Source: Pacificimonas sp036351775
GTDB taxonomy: Bacteria > Pseudomonadota > Alphaproteobacteria > Sphingomonadales > Sphingomonadaceae
Length of the DNA: 33,962 nt
Direction of reading: 5' to 3'
Assembly: GCA_036351775.1 (NCBI GenBank)
Contig: JAZBPX010000059.1
Coordinates: 1 to 33,962 of the forward strand
The notes below the pieces were generated by a model. That model saw nothing but the letters and a program-made list of their open reading frames with translations, searched no databases and was not told where the DNA came from. Of the stretch, positions 15,181 through 25,257 are shown piece by piece (position 1 is the stretch's first letter; every line of letters begins with the position of its first letter). The position numbers and the translations under genes were made by a program.

Positions 15181-17063
15181 GGCACGACGCCTTCGAAGGT
15201 GATCGTAAAGCCGGGTCGGTCGGACCCTGCAGCCGCGGCGAGCTGACCCGTGGGCGCGATGCGAATGGCGCGGACGGACGGATCTACACCTCCGGGTGCG
15301 ACGCTGACAAAGGGCCCGCTAGTCGAGGCAGCAAAGCTGACCATCGTCGCCGCGTCGAAGGGGTCGAGACCGCTTGCGGTGCTGCCATCAATGAAGCTGA
15401 CCGGCACGGCGCCGTCGAAATGGAAATTGGCTGGCAGCGTGTCGTCGAGGATCAAACTGTCGGCATCGACGGGGCCATCACCGCGATTGGTGACCGTCAG
15501 ACTGTAGCGGATGCGCGCACCGGGAATGGCCAGCGGGTTTGTCCTGTTGCGGACGGGGTCGCTGACGACCTCCATCGTCTTGTCTACCACCAGATCGACG
15601 GTGGCCGGATCGCGTGTATTGGTCAGGGTGCAGCTCAGGACATCGCCAATGGCTAGCTGGAAGTTCGTGTTGACCTGCGCCGGCATGACTGTTCCCGAGC
15701 CTGCGTTGGCGTTCGTGCATGACAAGCTTTGCGTGTAGCGGGCGAGATCTGCCGAGCCGCGTTCCCGTTCGCGAATTCCGTGGTCGACGCCGGGGTCGAT
15801 CTGGACCGGCCCGATGGGTGCGCTGGTAATGGCAGACCGGTTGCCCGTTGTCGTAACCTGAGCAAGGTTGCTGTTTCCGCGCCGCAACTGAAGGCGAAAC
15901 TGATCCGTGTCGAAAATGCGCCCACCCGCGCCGAACGCCTTCTGCACCGTCACGTGCGGTCGGGGCGTATTCGTGAAGATGCACTGGATCGCATCCCCGA
16001 AAGCGAGCGCGCCGAAGTCGTAGCTGGTTGTTTCCAGATTGGATGGCAGCATGGTCGATGACCCGCCCGCCGTGTTCACGCAGCTCAGGAGCGGTTGATA
16101 TTGCGACAGCGCGCTTGCCGAACCGGCTTCGATGTCCTCGGTGAGCGTGATCGGGATGCCGGATGCAGTGGAGAGCACGGCCGCATCGAAGGGGCCAAGT
16201 CCCGTGCCGGTACTGACACCCTCGGCCAGCACATCGCCGGAAGACGTCGATTCGATGCGGAAGCGGAACTGGTCGCTCGGGTCGACGCGCGCGCCGCCGA
16301 TCTCTTTCGTCAGCGTGATCGAGGCAAAGCGGACGGCGAACATGAAGCCCTGAAGGCCGGCACCCTCCATCTCTGCCGTTACGGTCGTCGGCGTGCCGCT
16401 GCCAGCGATCCAGGCGCCGACCCGGCCGTTATTGCCGTCGCCGTCCATGCGAACGGTGTCCGTGCCCGCGCCGCTGATCGCGGGATACTGGCTGCCGCTG
16501 ATCGGCGGAACCTGATCGAGGATGACCCAGTCGTCGCCATTGGTGGTAAACTCCAGATACTCGGCATTGTCCGTGGATTCGGCGTCGGCGACCACAAAGG
16601 CGTAGCTCGAGACCGACGCCACGCCGGGCGGCGGCGTCACGCTGATGTTCGAGAAGGTCAGCGTGACGGTCGAGCCGCTGTTCGCCATGTAGAGGATGGG
16701 GCGGCCGGGAATGTTCAGGAAGGCGGTGTTGCCGACCGCGGCACCGGACCAGCTGGGGGCCGGGCGGTCATCAACGGCTGTCGAGGCCGTGCTCGAGGCG
16801 TTCACCGTCATGTTCAACGTCGAGCCGTCCGTCAGCCCGAAGACAAAGGTCTGCCCGGCCCCGGAGCGCGCCTGCGCGTCACTGTAGGTGGAAAAGTCGA
16901 GCCAGCAGTAGGTTTGCCAGGACGCCGGGGCCGTGCCTTGCGCACCGGCCGGGCTGCAATTGACCTGACCGTGTGCTGGCGCGGCGTGAAGCAGCGCGGC
17001 CATGCCGAACATGATGAGCGGAAGGAGGAACAGGGCGACGCCAGCCCGGCCTTTCCGCATCAT
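15177..17063 (-). CDS. Secreted surface-type protein with CshA-like and DUF11-like domains
   Basis: 628 residues. The signal peptide ends near residue 32 (AAPAHGQ). Residues about 50-250 resemble the CshA-type fibril domain (WLDFSTYSDAQARSG, FVFGLTDGSTLNMTV, AFVVADAESTDNAEYLEF). Two prealbumin-like repeats follow: ITLTKEIGGARVDPSDQFRF near 252 and HVTVQKAFGAGGRIFDTDQF near 373, each ending in a CxxTNT segment (CIFTNT, CTLTNT). A C-terminal DUF11-like domain contains VDLVVDKTMEV and YSLTVTNRGDGPVDADS. No transmembrane anchor, LPXTG or autotransporter barrel is visible, so it is probably secreted or held non-covalently. Adhesion or matrix roles are guesses from the domain types. Domain boundaries are by eye. 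GGGAGAGCAG precedes the double ATG at 17063/17060. Confidence 0.8.
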   Translation of the reverse strand: MMRKGRAGVALFLLPLIMFGMAALLHAAPAHGQVNCSPAGAQGTAPASWQTYCWLDFSTYSDAQARSGAGQTFVFGLTDGSTLNMTVNASSTASTAVDDRPAPSWSGAAVGNTAFLNIPGRPILYMANSGSTVTLTFSNISVTPPPGVASVSSYAFVVADAESTDNAEYLEFTTNGDDWVILDQVPPISGSQYPAISGAGTDTVRMDGDGNNGRVGAWIAGSGTPTTVTAEMEGAGLQGFMFAVRFASITLTKEIGGARVDPSDQFRFRIESTSSGDVLAEGVSTGTGLGPFDAAVLSTASGIPITLTEDIEAGSASALSQYQPLLSCVNTAGGSSTMLPSNLETTSYDFGALAFGDAIQCIFTNTPRPHVTVQKAFGAGGRIFDTDQFRLQLRRGNSNLAQVTTTGNRSAITSAPIGPVQIDPGVDHGIRERERGSADLARYTQSLSCTNANAGSGTVMPAQVNTNFQLAIGDVLSCTLTNTRDPATVDLVVDKTMEVVSDPVRNRTNPLAIPGARIRYSLTVTNRGDGPVDADSLILDDTLPANFHFDGAVPVSFIDGSTASGLDPFDAATMVSFAASTSGPFVSVAPGGVDPSVRAIRIAPTGQLAAAAGSDRPGFTITFEGVVP

Positions 17064-17148
17064 CTGCTCTCCCTTCGTCCGCGCACCTGTCCGGGCGCGC
17101 GAGGGTAAGGCAGCTGCGTTAACTATGTCTTAGCGCTGCCCCGTAACG

Positions 17149-17178
17149 AAAAAGGGGAGGCCGCTGAGCCTCCCCTTT
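17149..17178 (-). terminator. Rho-independent terminator of pnp
   Basis: On the minus strand AAAGGGGAGGC pairs over 11 bp with GCCTCCCCTTT around a 6-nt loop and is followed by five T (17153-17149). It lies 23 nt after the pnp stop. Confidence 0.85.
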
Positions 17179-17201
17179 CCGGACATCGCTGTCGGACGCG
17201 C

Positions 17202-19523
17202 CTAGTCGTCGTCGGTGATGAAGTCGGGCAGGCCGGCATTGCCGCCATCGTCCTTGTTGTCATCATCGTCGTTCCGGCGGCCACGACCCCGGCCGCGTCC
17301 CCGGTCGCCGCCGCGTTCACCGCCCCGGTCACCGCCACTGCGGTTGCCGTCACGGCGTCCGCGACCACGGGGGCCGCGATCACCGCGGTCGCCCTCTTCG
17401 CGCGGCGGACGGTCGTCCTCGAGTTCCTCGCCCGTCTCCTGATCGACGAGGCGCATGGACAGGCGAACCTTGCCGCGGTCATCGACCGCGAGAACCTTCA
17501 CCTTCACTTCCTGACCCTCTTCAAGAACGTCGGTCACCTTGCCGACGCGCTCGTTCTTGATCTCGGAGATGTGAACGAGGCCGTCCTTGCCGCCCATGAA
17601 GTTCACGAACGCGCCGAAATCGACGATGTTGACGACCTTGCCGGTGTAGATGTGGCCAACCTCCGGCTCCTCGACGATGCCCTTAATCCAGTTGATCGCG
17701 GCTTCGATTTCGTCGGAATTGGAGGACGAGACCTTGATCGTGCCATCGTCTTCGATGTCGACCTTGGCACCGGTTTCGGCAACGATCTCGCGGATGACCT
17801 TGCCGCCCGTGCCGATGACGTCGCGGATCTTGTCCTTGGGGACCGTCATCGTCTCAATGCGCGGCGCGTGCTTGGAGACACCCTCACGGGCACCGCCTAG
17901 CGCATCTTCCATACGCTGGAGGATGTGGGCGCGGCCGCCCTTCGCCTGATCGAGCGCAACGCGCATGATCTCTTCGGTGATGCCGGCGACCTTGATGTCC
18001 ATCTGAAGGCTGGTGATGCCCTCGGACGTACCGGCAACCTTGAAGTCCATGTCGCCGAGGTGATCTTCATCGCCCAGAATGTCGGACAGCACGGCGAAGT
18101 CGCCGGTGTGCTCCAGGATCAGGCCCATCGCGATACCGGAAACCGGGCGCTTCAGCGGCACACCGGCGTCCATCATCGCCAGCGACCCGCCGCAGACCGT
18201 CGCCATCGAGGACGAGCCATTGGACTCGGTGATGTCGGAGATCACGCGGATCGTGTAGGGGAACTCTTCCTTCGACGGCAGCACGGCGCGAAGGGCGCGC
18301 CAGGCAAGCTTGCCATGCCCCACTTCGCGGCGGCCCGGCGCGCCAAAGCGGCCGACTTCACCGACCGAATAGGGCGGGAAGTTGTAGTGCAGCAGGAAGT
18401 GCTCGTGGCTCATGCCGTAAATGGCATCGATCATCTGCTCTGAATCGGCGGTGCCGAGGGTCGTGGTACAGATCGACTGCGTCTCGCCGCGCGTGAACAG
18501 GGCAGAGCCATGCGTACGCGGAAGGACGGCGACTTCGGCCTCGATCGGACGGACCTGATCGAGGGCACGGCCGTCGATACGGGTCTTGTCCTTGATGATG
18601 CCGCCGCGAACGATTTCGGCTTCCAGCTTCTTGAAGCTCTTGTTCGCCTTCATCTTGCGCTCGGAATCGACGTCATCGCCAAGGGCGGCCATGGCCTTTT
18701 CCTTGGCAGCGGCCAGCGCGTCCTGACGGTCCTGCTTCTTCGTCAGCTTGTAGGCGTTCGCAACGTCGTCGCCGACAGCCTTGCGCATCGTCTTCTTGTC
18801 TTCGTCGGCCTGCGGGTCGGTCAGGTCGAGTTCCCACGGCTCCTTGGCAGCCTTTTCCGCAAGGTCGATGATGGCATCGATCACGCCCTTGCCGTGCTCA
18901 TGCGCGAACATGACGGCGCCAAGCATGACGTCTTCGGGCAGTTCTTCGGCCTGCGATTCAACCATCAGGACCGCGTCCTGCGTACCGGCGGCGATCAGGT
19001 CGAGCTGTGAGCCCTCGATGTCGCGTGACGGGTTCAGGACATACGCGCCGTCGACAAAGCCGACACGGCCGCAGGCGATCGGGCCCATGAACGGCACGCC
19101 GGAGATCGTCAGCGCAGCGGAGGCGGCGACCATCGCCAGCACGTCCGGCTCGTTGACGCCGTCATAGCTCAGCACCTGGCAGATGACGTTGATCTCGTTG
19201 TAGAAACCCTCAGGGAACAGCGGGCGGATCGGGCGGTCGATCAGACGGCTCGTGAGCGTCTCATGCTCGGTCGGACGGCCCTCGCGCTTGAAGAAGCCGC
19301 CGGGAATGCGGCCGGCTGCGGAGAACTTCTCCTGATAGTGAACGGTCAGCGGGAAGAAATCCTGCCCCGACTTCACGGACTTGGCGGCGGTCACGGCGCA
19401 CAGCACAACCGTTTCGCCGAGCGTCGCGAGCACCGCGCCGTCGGCCTGGCGGGCGATACGGCCCGTTTCCAGGGTCAGCGTTTCGCCGCCCCACTGCGTC
19501 TCTACTTTATGGATATCGAACAT
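17202..19523 (-). CDS. pnp: Polyribonucleotide nucleotidyltransferase (PNPase)
   Basis: Phosphorolytic 3'-to-5' exoribonuclease of mRNA decay, acting as a homotrimer. 773 residues: two RNase PH-type domains separated by a helical domain, with GGFFKREGRPTEHE near 75-88 (RNA-binding loop) and the catalytic-core GDMDFKVAGTSEGITSLQMDIK, which carries the acidic metal ligands. A KH domain follows (VPKDKIRDVIGTGGKVIREI near 556) and an S1 domain (GHIYTGKVVNIVDFGAFVNF near 622). Beyond about 700 is a low-complexity tail alternating Arg/Gly/Asp repeats, then GLPDFITDDD. Such tails vary between relatives and may touch RNA or degradosome partners (inference). It lies downstream of rpsO, the classical order, but separated from it by a terminator. 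Confidence 0.97.
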   Translation of the reverse strand: MFDIHKVETQWGGETLTLETGRIARQADGAVLATLGETVVLCAVTAAKSVKSGQDFFPLTVHYQEKFSAAGRIPGGFFKREGRPTEHETLTSRLIDRPIRPLFPEGFYNEINVICQVLSYDGVNEPDVLAMVAASAALTISGVPFMGPIACGRVGFVDGAYVLNPSRDIEGSQLDLIAAGTQDAVLMVESQAEELPEDVMLGAVMFAHEHGKGVIDAIIDLAEKAAKEPWELDLTDPQADEDKKTMRKAVGDDVANAYKLTKKQDRQDALAAAKEKAMAALGDDVDSERKMKANKSFKKLEAEIVRGGIIKDKTRIDGRALDQVRPIEAEVAVLPRTHGSALFTRGETQSICTTTLGTADSEQMIDAIYGMSHEHFLLHYNFPPYSVGEVGRFGAPGRREVGHGKLAWRALRAVLPSKEEFPYTIRVISDITESNGSSSMATVCGGSLAMMDAGVPLKRPVSGIAMGLILEHTGDFAVLSDILGDEDHLGDMDFKVAGTSEGITSLQMDIKVAGITEEIMRVALDQAKGGRAHILQRMEDALGGAREGVSKHAPRIETMTVPKDKIRDVIGTGGKVIREIVAETGAKVDIEDDGTIKVSSSNSDEIEAAINWIKGIVEEPEVGHIYTGKVVNIVDFGAFVNFMGGKDGLVHISEIKNERVGKVTDVLEEGQEVKVKVLAVDDRGKVRLSMRLVDQETGEELEDDRPPREEGDRGDRGPRGRGRRDGNRSGGDRGGERGGDRGRGRGRGRRNDDDDNKDDGGNAGLPDFITDDD

Positions 19524-19640
19524 ATAGCTCTCGTCTTTCCTTTTAGCCGGAAAACGAAGCTGATATGCCCGCCCGGCTGCCTACTACCGATGCGCGCCCC
19601 CATGGCGGCACCGGCCTTCAGTTTCGCGTGTTCTTATGTG

Positions 19641-19674
19641 AAAACGGGCGCCCCCACGCGGCGGGGCGCCCGTT
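19641..19674 (-). terminator. Rho-independent terminator of rpsO
   Basis: On the minus strand AACGGGCGCCCC and GGGGCGCCCGTT form a 12-bp GC-rich stem around GCCGCGTG or similar, followed by TTTT (the last stem T bases and 19642-19641). It lies 17 nt after the rpsO stop and separates it from pnp, as in other bacteria where read-through plus processing feeds pnp. Confidence 0.85.
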
Positions 19675-19691
19675 GAACTTGTCCTCAGCGC

Positions 19692-19985
19692 TTATCGGCG
19701 GAGGCCCAGCTTCTGGCGGATGGCCTCGTAACGGCCCTCATCCTTGCGCTTCAGGTAATCAAGCAGCTTCCGGCGCTTGTTGACCAGCATCAGCAGGCCG
19801 CGGCGGGAGTGATTGTCCTTGTGGTGGCTCGGAATGTTCTTGGACTCGTCGCCCTTGAAGTGGCCGGTGAGGTTTGTGATGCGCTCCGACAGGATCGCAA
19901 CCTGAACTTCCGGCGAACCGGTGTCGCCCTCATGACGGGCATGTTCCTTGATCAGCGCTTCCTTGCGCTCTGGCGTAATCGACAT
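19692..19985 (-). CDS. rpsO: 30S ribosomal protein S15 with an internal insertion
   Basis: Primary 16S rRNA-binding protein of the 30S platform. 97 residues against the usual 89. The family sequence is clear: DTGSPEVQVAILSERITNLT (21-40), KDNHSRRGLLMLVNKRRKLLDYLKRK (56-81) and the LGLRR end. Relative to the normal HFKTHKKDNHS pattern, eight extra residues lie between HFK (42-44) and HHKDNHS, at about 45-53 (GDESKNIPS). The conserved rRNA-contacting His/Asp/Ser of KDNHS are kept. It begins 17 nt after truB, so it is co-transcribed with it. S15 often represses its own mRNA; I could not identify such an element here. Confidence 0.97.
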   Translation of the reverse strand: MSITPERKEALIKEHARHEGDTGSPEVQVAILSERITNLTGHFKGDESKNIPSHHKDNHSRRGLLMLVNKRRKLLDYLKRKDEGRYEAIRQKLGLRR

Positions 19986-20002
19986 CGTGCCTCCTTAAAT
20001 CT

Positions 20003-21013
20003 CTACAGGTTGAAGCCCCGGTCGACCCGAACAGTGCCTTCGCAAAGCGAAACCATCGCGGCGGGCGTGTCTCCGTCCATCGCGATATAGGCGCCGTCCG
20101 GTTCGGGACGTCCGACAAGCTGCTGACCCTGTTTAAGCCGGGCCGCCTCGTCGGGGTTGACGGAAAGAGCCGGGATGTCGTCCAGCGCTGCCGTCATCGG
20201 AAGCACCATGCCTCCAAGGCCGCGCTCCCTAGCGCGATGTTCCAACATGTCCACCGAAATCGCGTTTTCAAGAGTGAAGGGCCCGCAGTGTGTGCGGCAG
20301 AGCATCGAGACATGACCCACCGTCCCAAGGCTAACTGCGATGTCGCGGGCGAGGGAGCGGATGTACGTACCCTTCGATACCCGGGCGGAGAGGGTGATTT
20401 CCAGAAGCGGGCCATCGGTCCTGGCACCCACCAGATTGTCATCCCCGCGAAGGCGGGGATCTCTTCCATGGTTCTGTTCGAGAGATCCCCGCCTGCGCGG
20501 GGATGACATGGGGGGTGTCGGTGACAGGGGTGCCTGTTTGCCGAGAACAAGCGCGTGCACGGTCACCGTCCGCTCCGCCAGCTCGACCACCTCGCCCCGC
20601 CGCGCGCGGGCGTAGGCGCGTTCGCCGTCGACCTTCAGCGCGGAGTAAGCGGGCGGACGCTGGGTAATCGGCCCGGTAAAGGCGGGAAGGGCAGCCTCAA
20701 TCTCCGGAAGAGTCGGGCGCACATCGCTCGACGCAACAACCTCCCCTTCCGCATCGTCAGTGCTCGTCGCAGTGCCGAAGCGGATGGTGAAATCATAACC
20801 CTTGTCGCCGTTCAGCATCCGACCGGTCAGCTTCGTCGCCTCGCCGAGCGCTATGGGAAGAACGCCCGTCGCCAGCGGATCGAGCGTGCCGCCATGCCCG
20901 ACCTTGGGCTTTTTCAGGCCCTCGGCGCGCATCAGGCGTTTCACCTTCGCGACGCCGTGTGCGGAGGTGATGCCGAGTGGTTTGTCGAGGATGATCCAGC
21001 CGTGCAGTCTCAT
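20003..21013 (-). CDS. truB: tRNA pseudouridine(55) synthase with repeat-encoded insert
   Basis: Makes pseudouridine 55 in the T-loop of tRNAs. 336 residues, about 25-30 longer than close family norms. The catalytic motif GGTLDPLATG contains nucleophile Asp45. RPPAYSALKVDGERAYARAR (119-138) and SKGTYIRSLARDIA (213-226) are also typical, followed by a C-terminal PUA-like end. Residues about 169-193 (SSPRRRGS...RDPRLRGDD) are encoded by the palindromic element at 20437-20508. They fall in the loop before the LLEITLSARVSKGTYIR strand, so core motifs are intact and the enzyme is probably functional. The start ATG overlaps the rbfA stop (ATGA at 21010-21013). Confidence 0.95.
   Translation of the reverse strand: MRLHGWIILDKPLGITSAHGVAKVKRLMRAEGLKKPKVGHGGTLDPLATGVLPIALGEATKLTGRMLNGDKGYDFTIRFGTATSTDDAEGEVVASSDVRPTLPEIEAALPAFTGPITQRPPAYSALKVDGERAYARARRGEVVELAERTVTVHALVLGKQAPLSPTPPMSSPRRRGSLEQNHGRDPRLRGDDNLVGARTDGPLLEITLSARVSKGTYIRSLARDIAVSLGTVGHVSMLCRTHCGPFTLENAISVDMLEHRARERGLGGMVLPMTAALDDIPALSVNPDEAARLKQGQQLVGRPEPDGAYIAMDGDTPAAMVSLCEGTVRVDRGFNL
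20437..20508. repeat. Palindromic repeat element inside truB
   Basis: Arms 20437-20464 and 20481-20508 (28 nt each, one mismatch) around a 16-nt loop; total 72 nt, exactly 24 codons. The core is GTCATCCCCGCGAAGGCGGGGATC. It is translated within TruB. The same family occurs, with slightly different core bases, at 33773-33866 and 33936-33962. Confidence 0.92.
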
Positions 21014-21411
21014 TCTGACTTGTCAGTGTCGCCAAGATCGCGCGCAACTTCAGGCGAGCGGAGCAGGCTGTCGATGCGGCTGGCCTCCTCGTAGCTTTCG
21101 TCGAGCAGGAACTTCAGCTCGGGCGTATATTTCGTTGTCAGACCGCGCGCGACCTGGCCCCGCAGCGGCTTCACGTTCCGCTTCAGCGCCGCGAGCATCG
21201 CCTGATCGTCGCCGCCAATGGATTTCACGAAAGCGGTGGCGTGCCGCAGGTCCGGCGAGACACGCACCTCAGATACCGAGATAATCATAGCGTCGAGGTC
21301 GGGGTCGTTCGTCTCGCGCCGCTGCAGCACCTGCGACAGCGTATGGCGGATCTGCTCGCCAACCTTCAGCAGGCGGACGGATCGCCCCTCACCGGTTTCG
21401 TTGTGCCGCAT
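21010..21411 (-). CDS. rbfA: 30S ribosome-binding factor A
   Basis: Cold-adaptation and late 30S maturation factor that binds near the 5' end of 16S rRNA. 133 residues from ATG 21411, chosen for GAGGAG 8-9 nt upstream; the frame extends further but without family similarity. Conserved parts are VGEQIRHTLSQVLQR, the KH-like strand DAMIISVSEVRVSPDLRHATAFV and TPELKFLLDESYEEASRIDSLL. In most relatives it follows infB directly; here yceI on the other strand lies between, so rbfA-truB-rpsO needs its own promoter within the 66-nt divergent gap (no clear one seen). Confidence 0.95.
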   Translation of the reverse strand: MRHNETGEGRSVRLLKVGEQIRHTLSQVLQRRETNDPDLDAMIISVSEVRVSPDLRHATAFVKSIGGDDQAMLAALKRNVKPLRGQVARGLTTKYTPELKFLLDESYEEASRIDSLLRSPEVARDLGDTDKSE

Positions 21412-21477
21412 TGTCTTTACTCCTCGGTTCGCCTCTAGGGCGAAGATCAAACTGTGTGAACGCCGGGAAGGGCGCAT

Positions 21478-22047
21478 ATGAAACCGAACCTCGCGGCCCT
21501 GTTTCTAATCCTGCTGCCGACTGGCGTTCTGGCGCAGGATCATCATTCCTATCGCCTTAATCCCGCAGCGAGCGCCGTAAGCGCGGAGGTGCCCTTCCTC
21601 CTGATCGGTTCAAAGACCGCCGGGTTTCCAGATGTCACGGGCGCGGTTCGTCTCAACCAGGCCGACCCGACCGCCATCGATCTTCGCGTCACACTCGACG
21701 CGGCCGCGCTGACGGCAGGCGATGATACGACGCTCAGGCGGCTGCGCGGCGAAAAGTTCTTCGACGTCGCGACCTATCCGGACATCACCTTTACCGGCAC
21801 CATCATGACACCGACCGGACCAGATACGGCGGTGGTCGGCGGCGACCTGACTGCGCGCGGGATCACCCAGCCGGTCAACCTGAGTGTCACCTTCGGTACG
21901 CCACTCGCGGCGCTCCCGAACGGCAAGCCCGTCGCGCTCACAGCGGAAACAACGATCAACCGCCGCGACTTTGGAATGACCAGCTACGGCCTGATCGTCG
22001 GCAACCGGGTGACCATCCTGATTGAAACGCAGATGGCACCCGAGTGA
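21478..22047 (+). CDS. YceI family periplasmic protein
   Basis: 189 residues with a signal peptide (first 19, ending VLAQ). The rest is the YceI lipocalin-like beta barrel, which binds polyisoprenoid or similar lipids in characterised members: SYRLNPAASAVSAEVPFL at the start of the barrel, LRGEKFFDVATYPDITFTGT in the middle, LTARGITQPVNLSVTF, and INRRDFGMTSYGLIVGNRVTILIE at the end. These are all classical family signatures. The ligand here is unknown. AAGGG lies 7 nt before the ATG. It is placed on the opposite strand between infB and rbfA, with 19 nt to the infB stop and 66 nt to the rbfA start. Confidence 0.92.
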   Translation: MKPNLAALFLILLPTGVLAQDHHSYRLNPAASAVSAEVPFLLIGSKTAGFPDVTGAVRLNQADPTAIDLRVTLDAAALTAGDDTTLRRLRGEKFFDVATYPDITFTGTIMTPTGPDTAVVGGDLTARGITQPVNLSVTFGTPLAALPNGKPVALTAETTINRRDFGMTSYGLIVGNRVTILIETQMAPE

Positions 22048-22066
22048 CCGCGCCCGGCCGACAGAC

Positions 22067-24544
<2,478 letters not shown>

Positions 24545-24552
24545 ATTGTCCT

Positions 24553-25257
24553 TCACATACGCATTTCGGACCGCGCCGCATCGCGCGCATCCGCTTCATT
24601 CCTGTCCCGACCGTTCATGAAGCGGTCAGTGGCATCTGGCTGACAAAAGCCCATCCAGCGACTCAGGGCCGCTTGCATCCGCATCGCCGCATCGGCGTCG
24701 ATAAAGGCCGCATGAACCGCATTGGCCTGCCCGACCGCAGCGGAAAGCCGGTCGCGCCCGACCGGCAGGGTCACCGACTTGGCCTCCGCGCCCTCCGATT
24801 GCAAGGCAGCACTACGAACGGCCCGGTCAAGTTTTTCCCGGCCATCGGTACCGGCATCGTCGGCATGAAGGACAAGCCGCGCTTCTCCAGTGCGTATCGC
24901 GGCCATCACCCGGTCGAAGCCGAACAGGACCGCGCCGGTGCGCTTCTCGATACCGATCCGGTCGAGGGCCCGTCGTTCCAAGTCCTCGCAAATTCGCGCC
25001 GCGAGATCTTCGGGAACCGCGCGGGCATCGCCCTTGAAGGCGCGGCCGAGCGCGCCCTTCAGCTTGCCGCTGGCCTGCGCTTCACGAAGCGCGCCTGCAG
25101 TCACCCCAATCCATGCGCCGCGGCCCGGCGCCTTCGCAGCCGGGTCGGGCAGGACCTCGCCGCCCGGGGAAAGCGCCAAGCGGATCAGGTCCGCCCGATT
25201 CGCCGTCCTACCGCTTAATATGCACGTCCGCTGGGGATCATTGGTCGCCGTCCGCAT
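24553..25257 (-). CDS. ylxR: YlxR (DUF448) RNA-binding protein with L7Ae-like C-terminal domain
   Basis: 234 residues from ATG 25257 (GGGGAGG upstream). The N-terminal DUF448 domain has RTCILSGR (10-17), RADLIRLALSPGGEVLPDPAAKAPGRGAWI and the usual basic surface. The C-terminal half, from about residue 110 (GFDRVMAAIRTGEARLVLHADDAGTDGREKLDR), resembles an L7Ae-like RNA-binding domain, an arrangement common in Alphaproteobacteria. YlxR lies in the nusA-infB operon across bacteria, and regulatory roles including RNase P binding have been proposed elsewhere. The gene overlaps the nusA end by 20 nt. Confidence 0.9.
   Translation of the reverse strand: MRTATNDPQRTCILSGRTANRADLIRLALSPGGEVLPDPAAKAPGRGAWIGVTAGALREAQASGKLKGALGRAFKGDARAVPEDLAARICEDLERRALDRIGIEKRTGAVLFGFDRVMAAIRTGEARLVLHADDAGTDGREKLDRAVRSAALQSEGAEAKSVTLPVGRDRLSAAVGQANAVHAAFIDADAAMRMQAALSRWMGFCQPDATDRFMNGRDRNEADARDAARSEMRM

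Noticed and set aside
4720..17063. Genomic island brought by phage or transposon.
   Set aside because: No integrase, transposase, tRNA target or flanking direct repeats seen, and base and codon use look like the neighbouring housekeeping genes.
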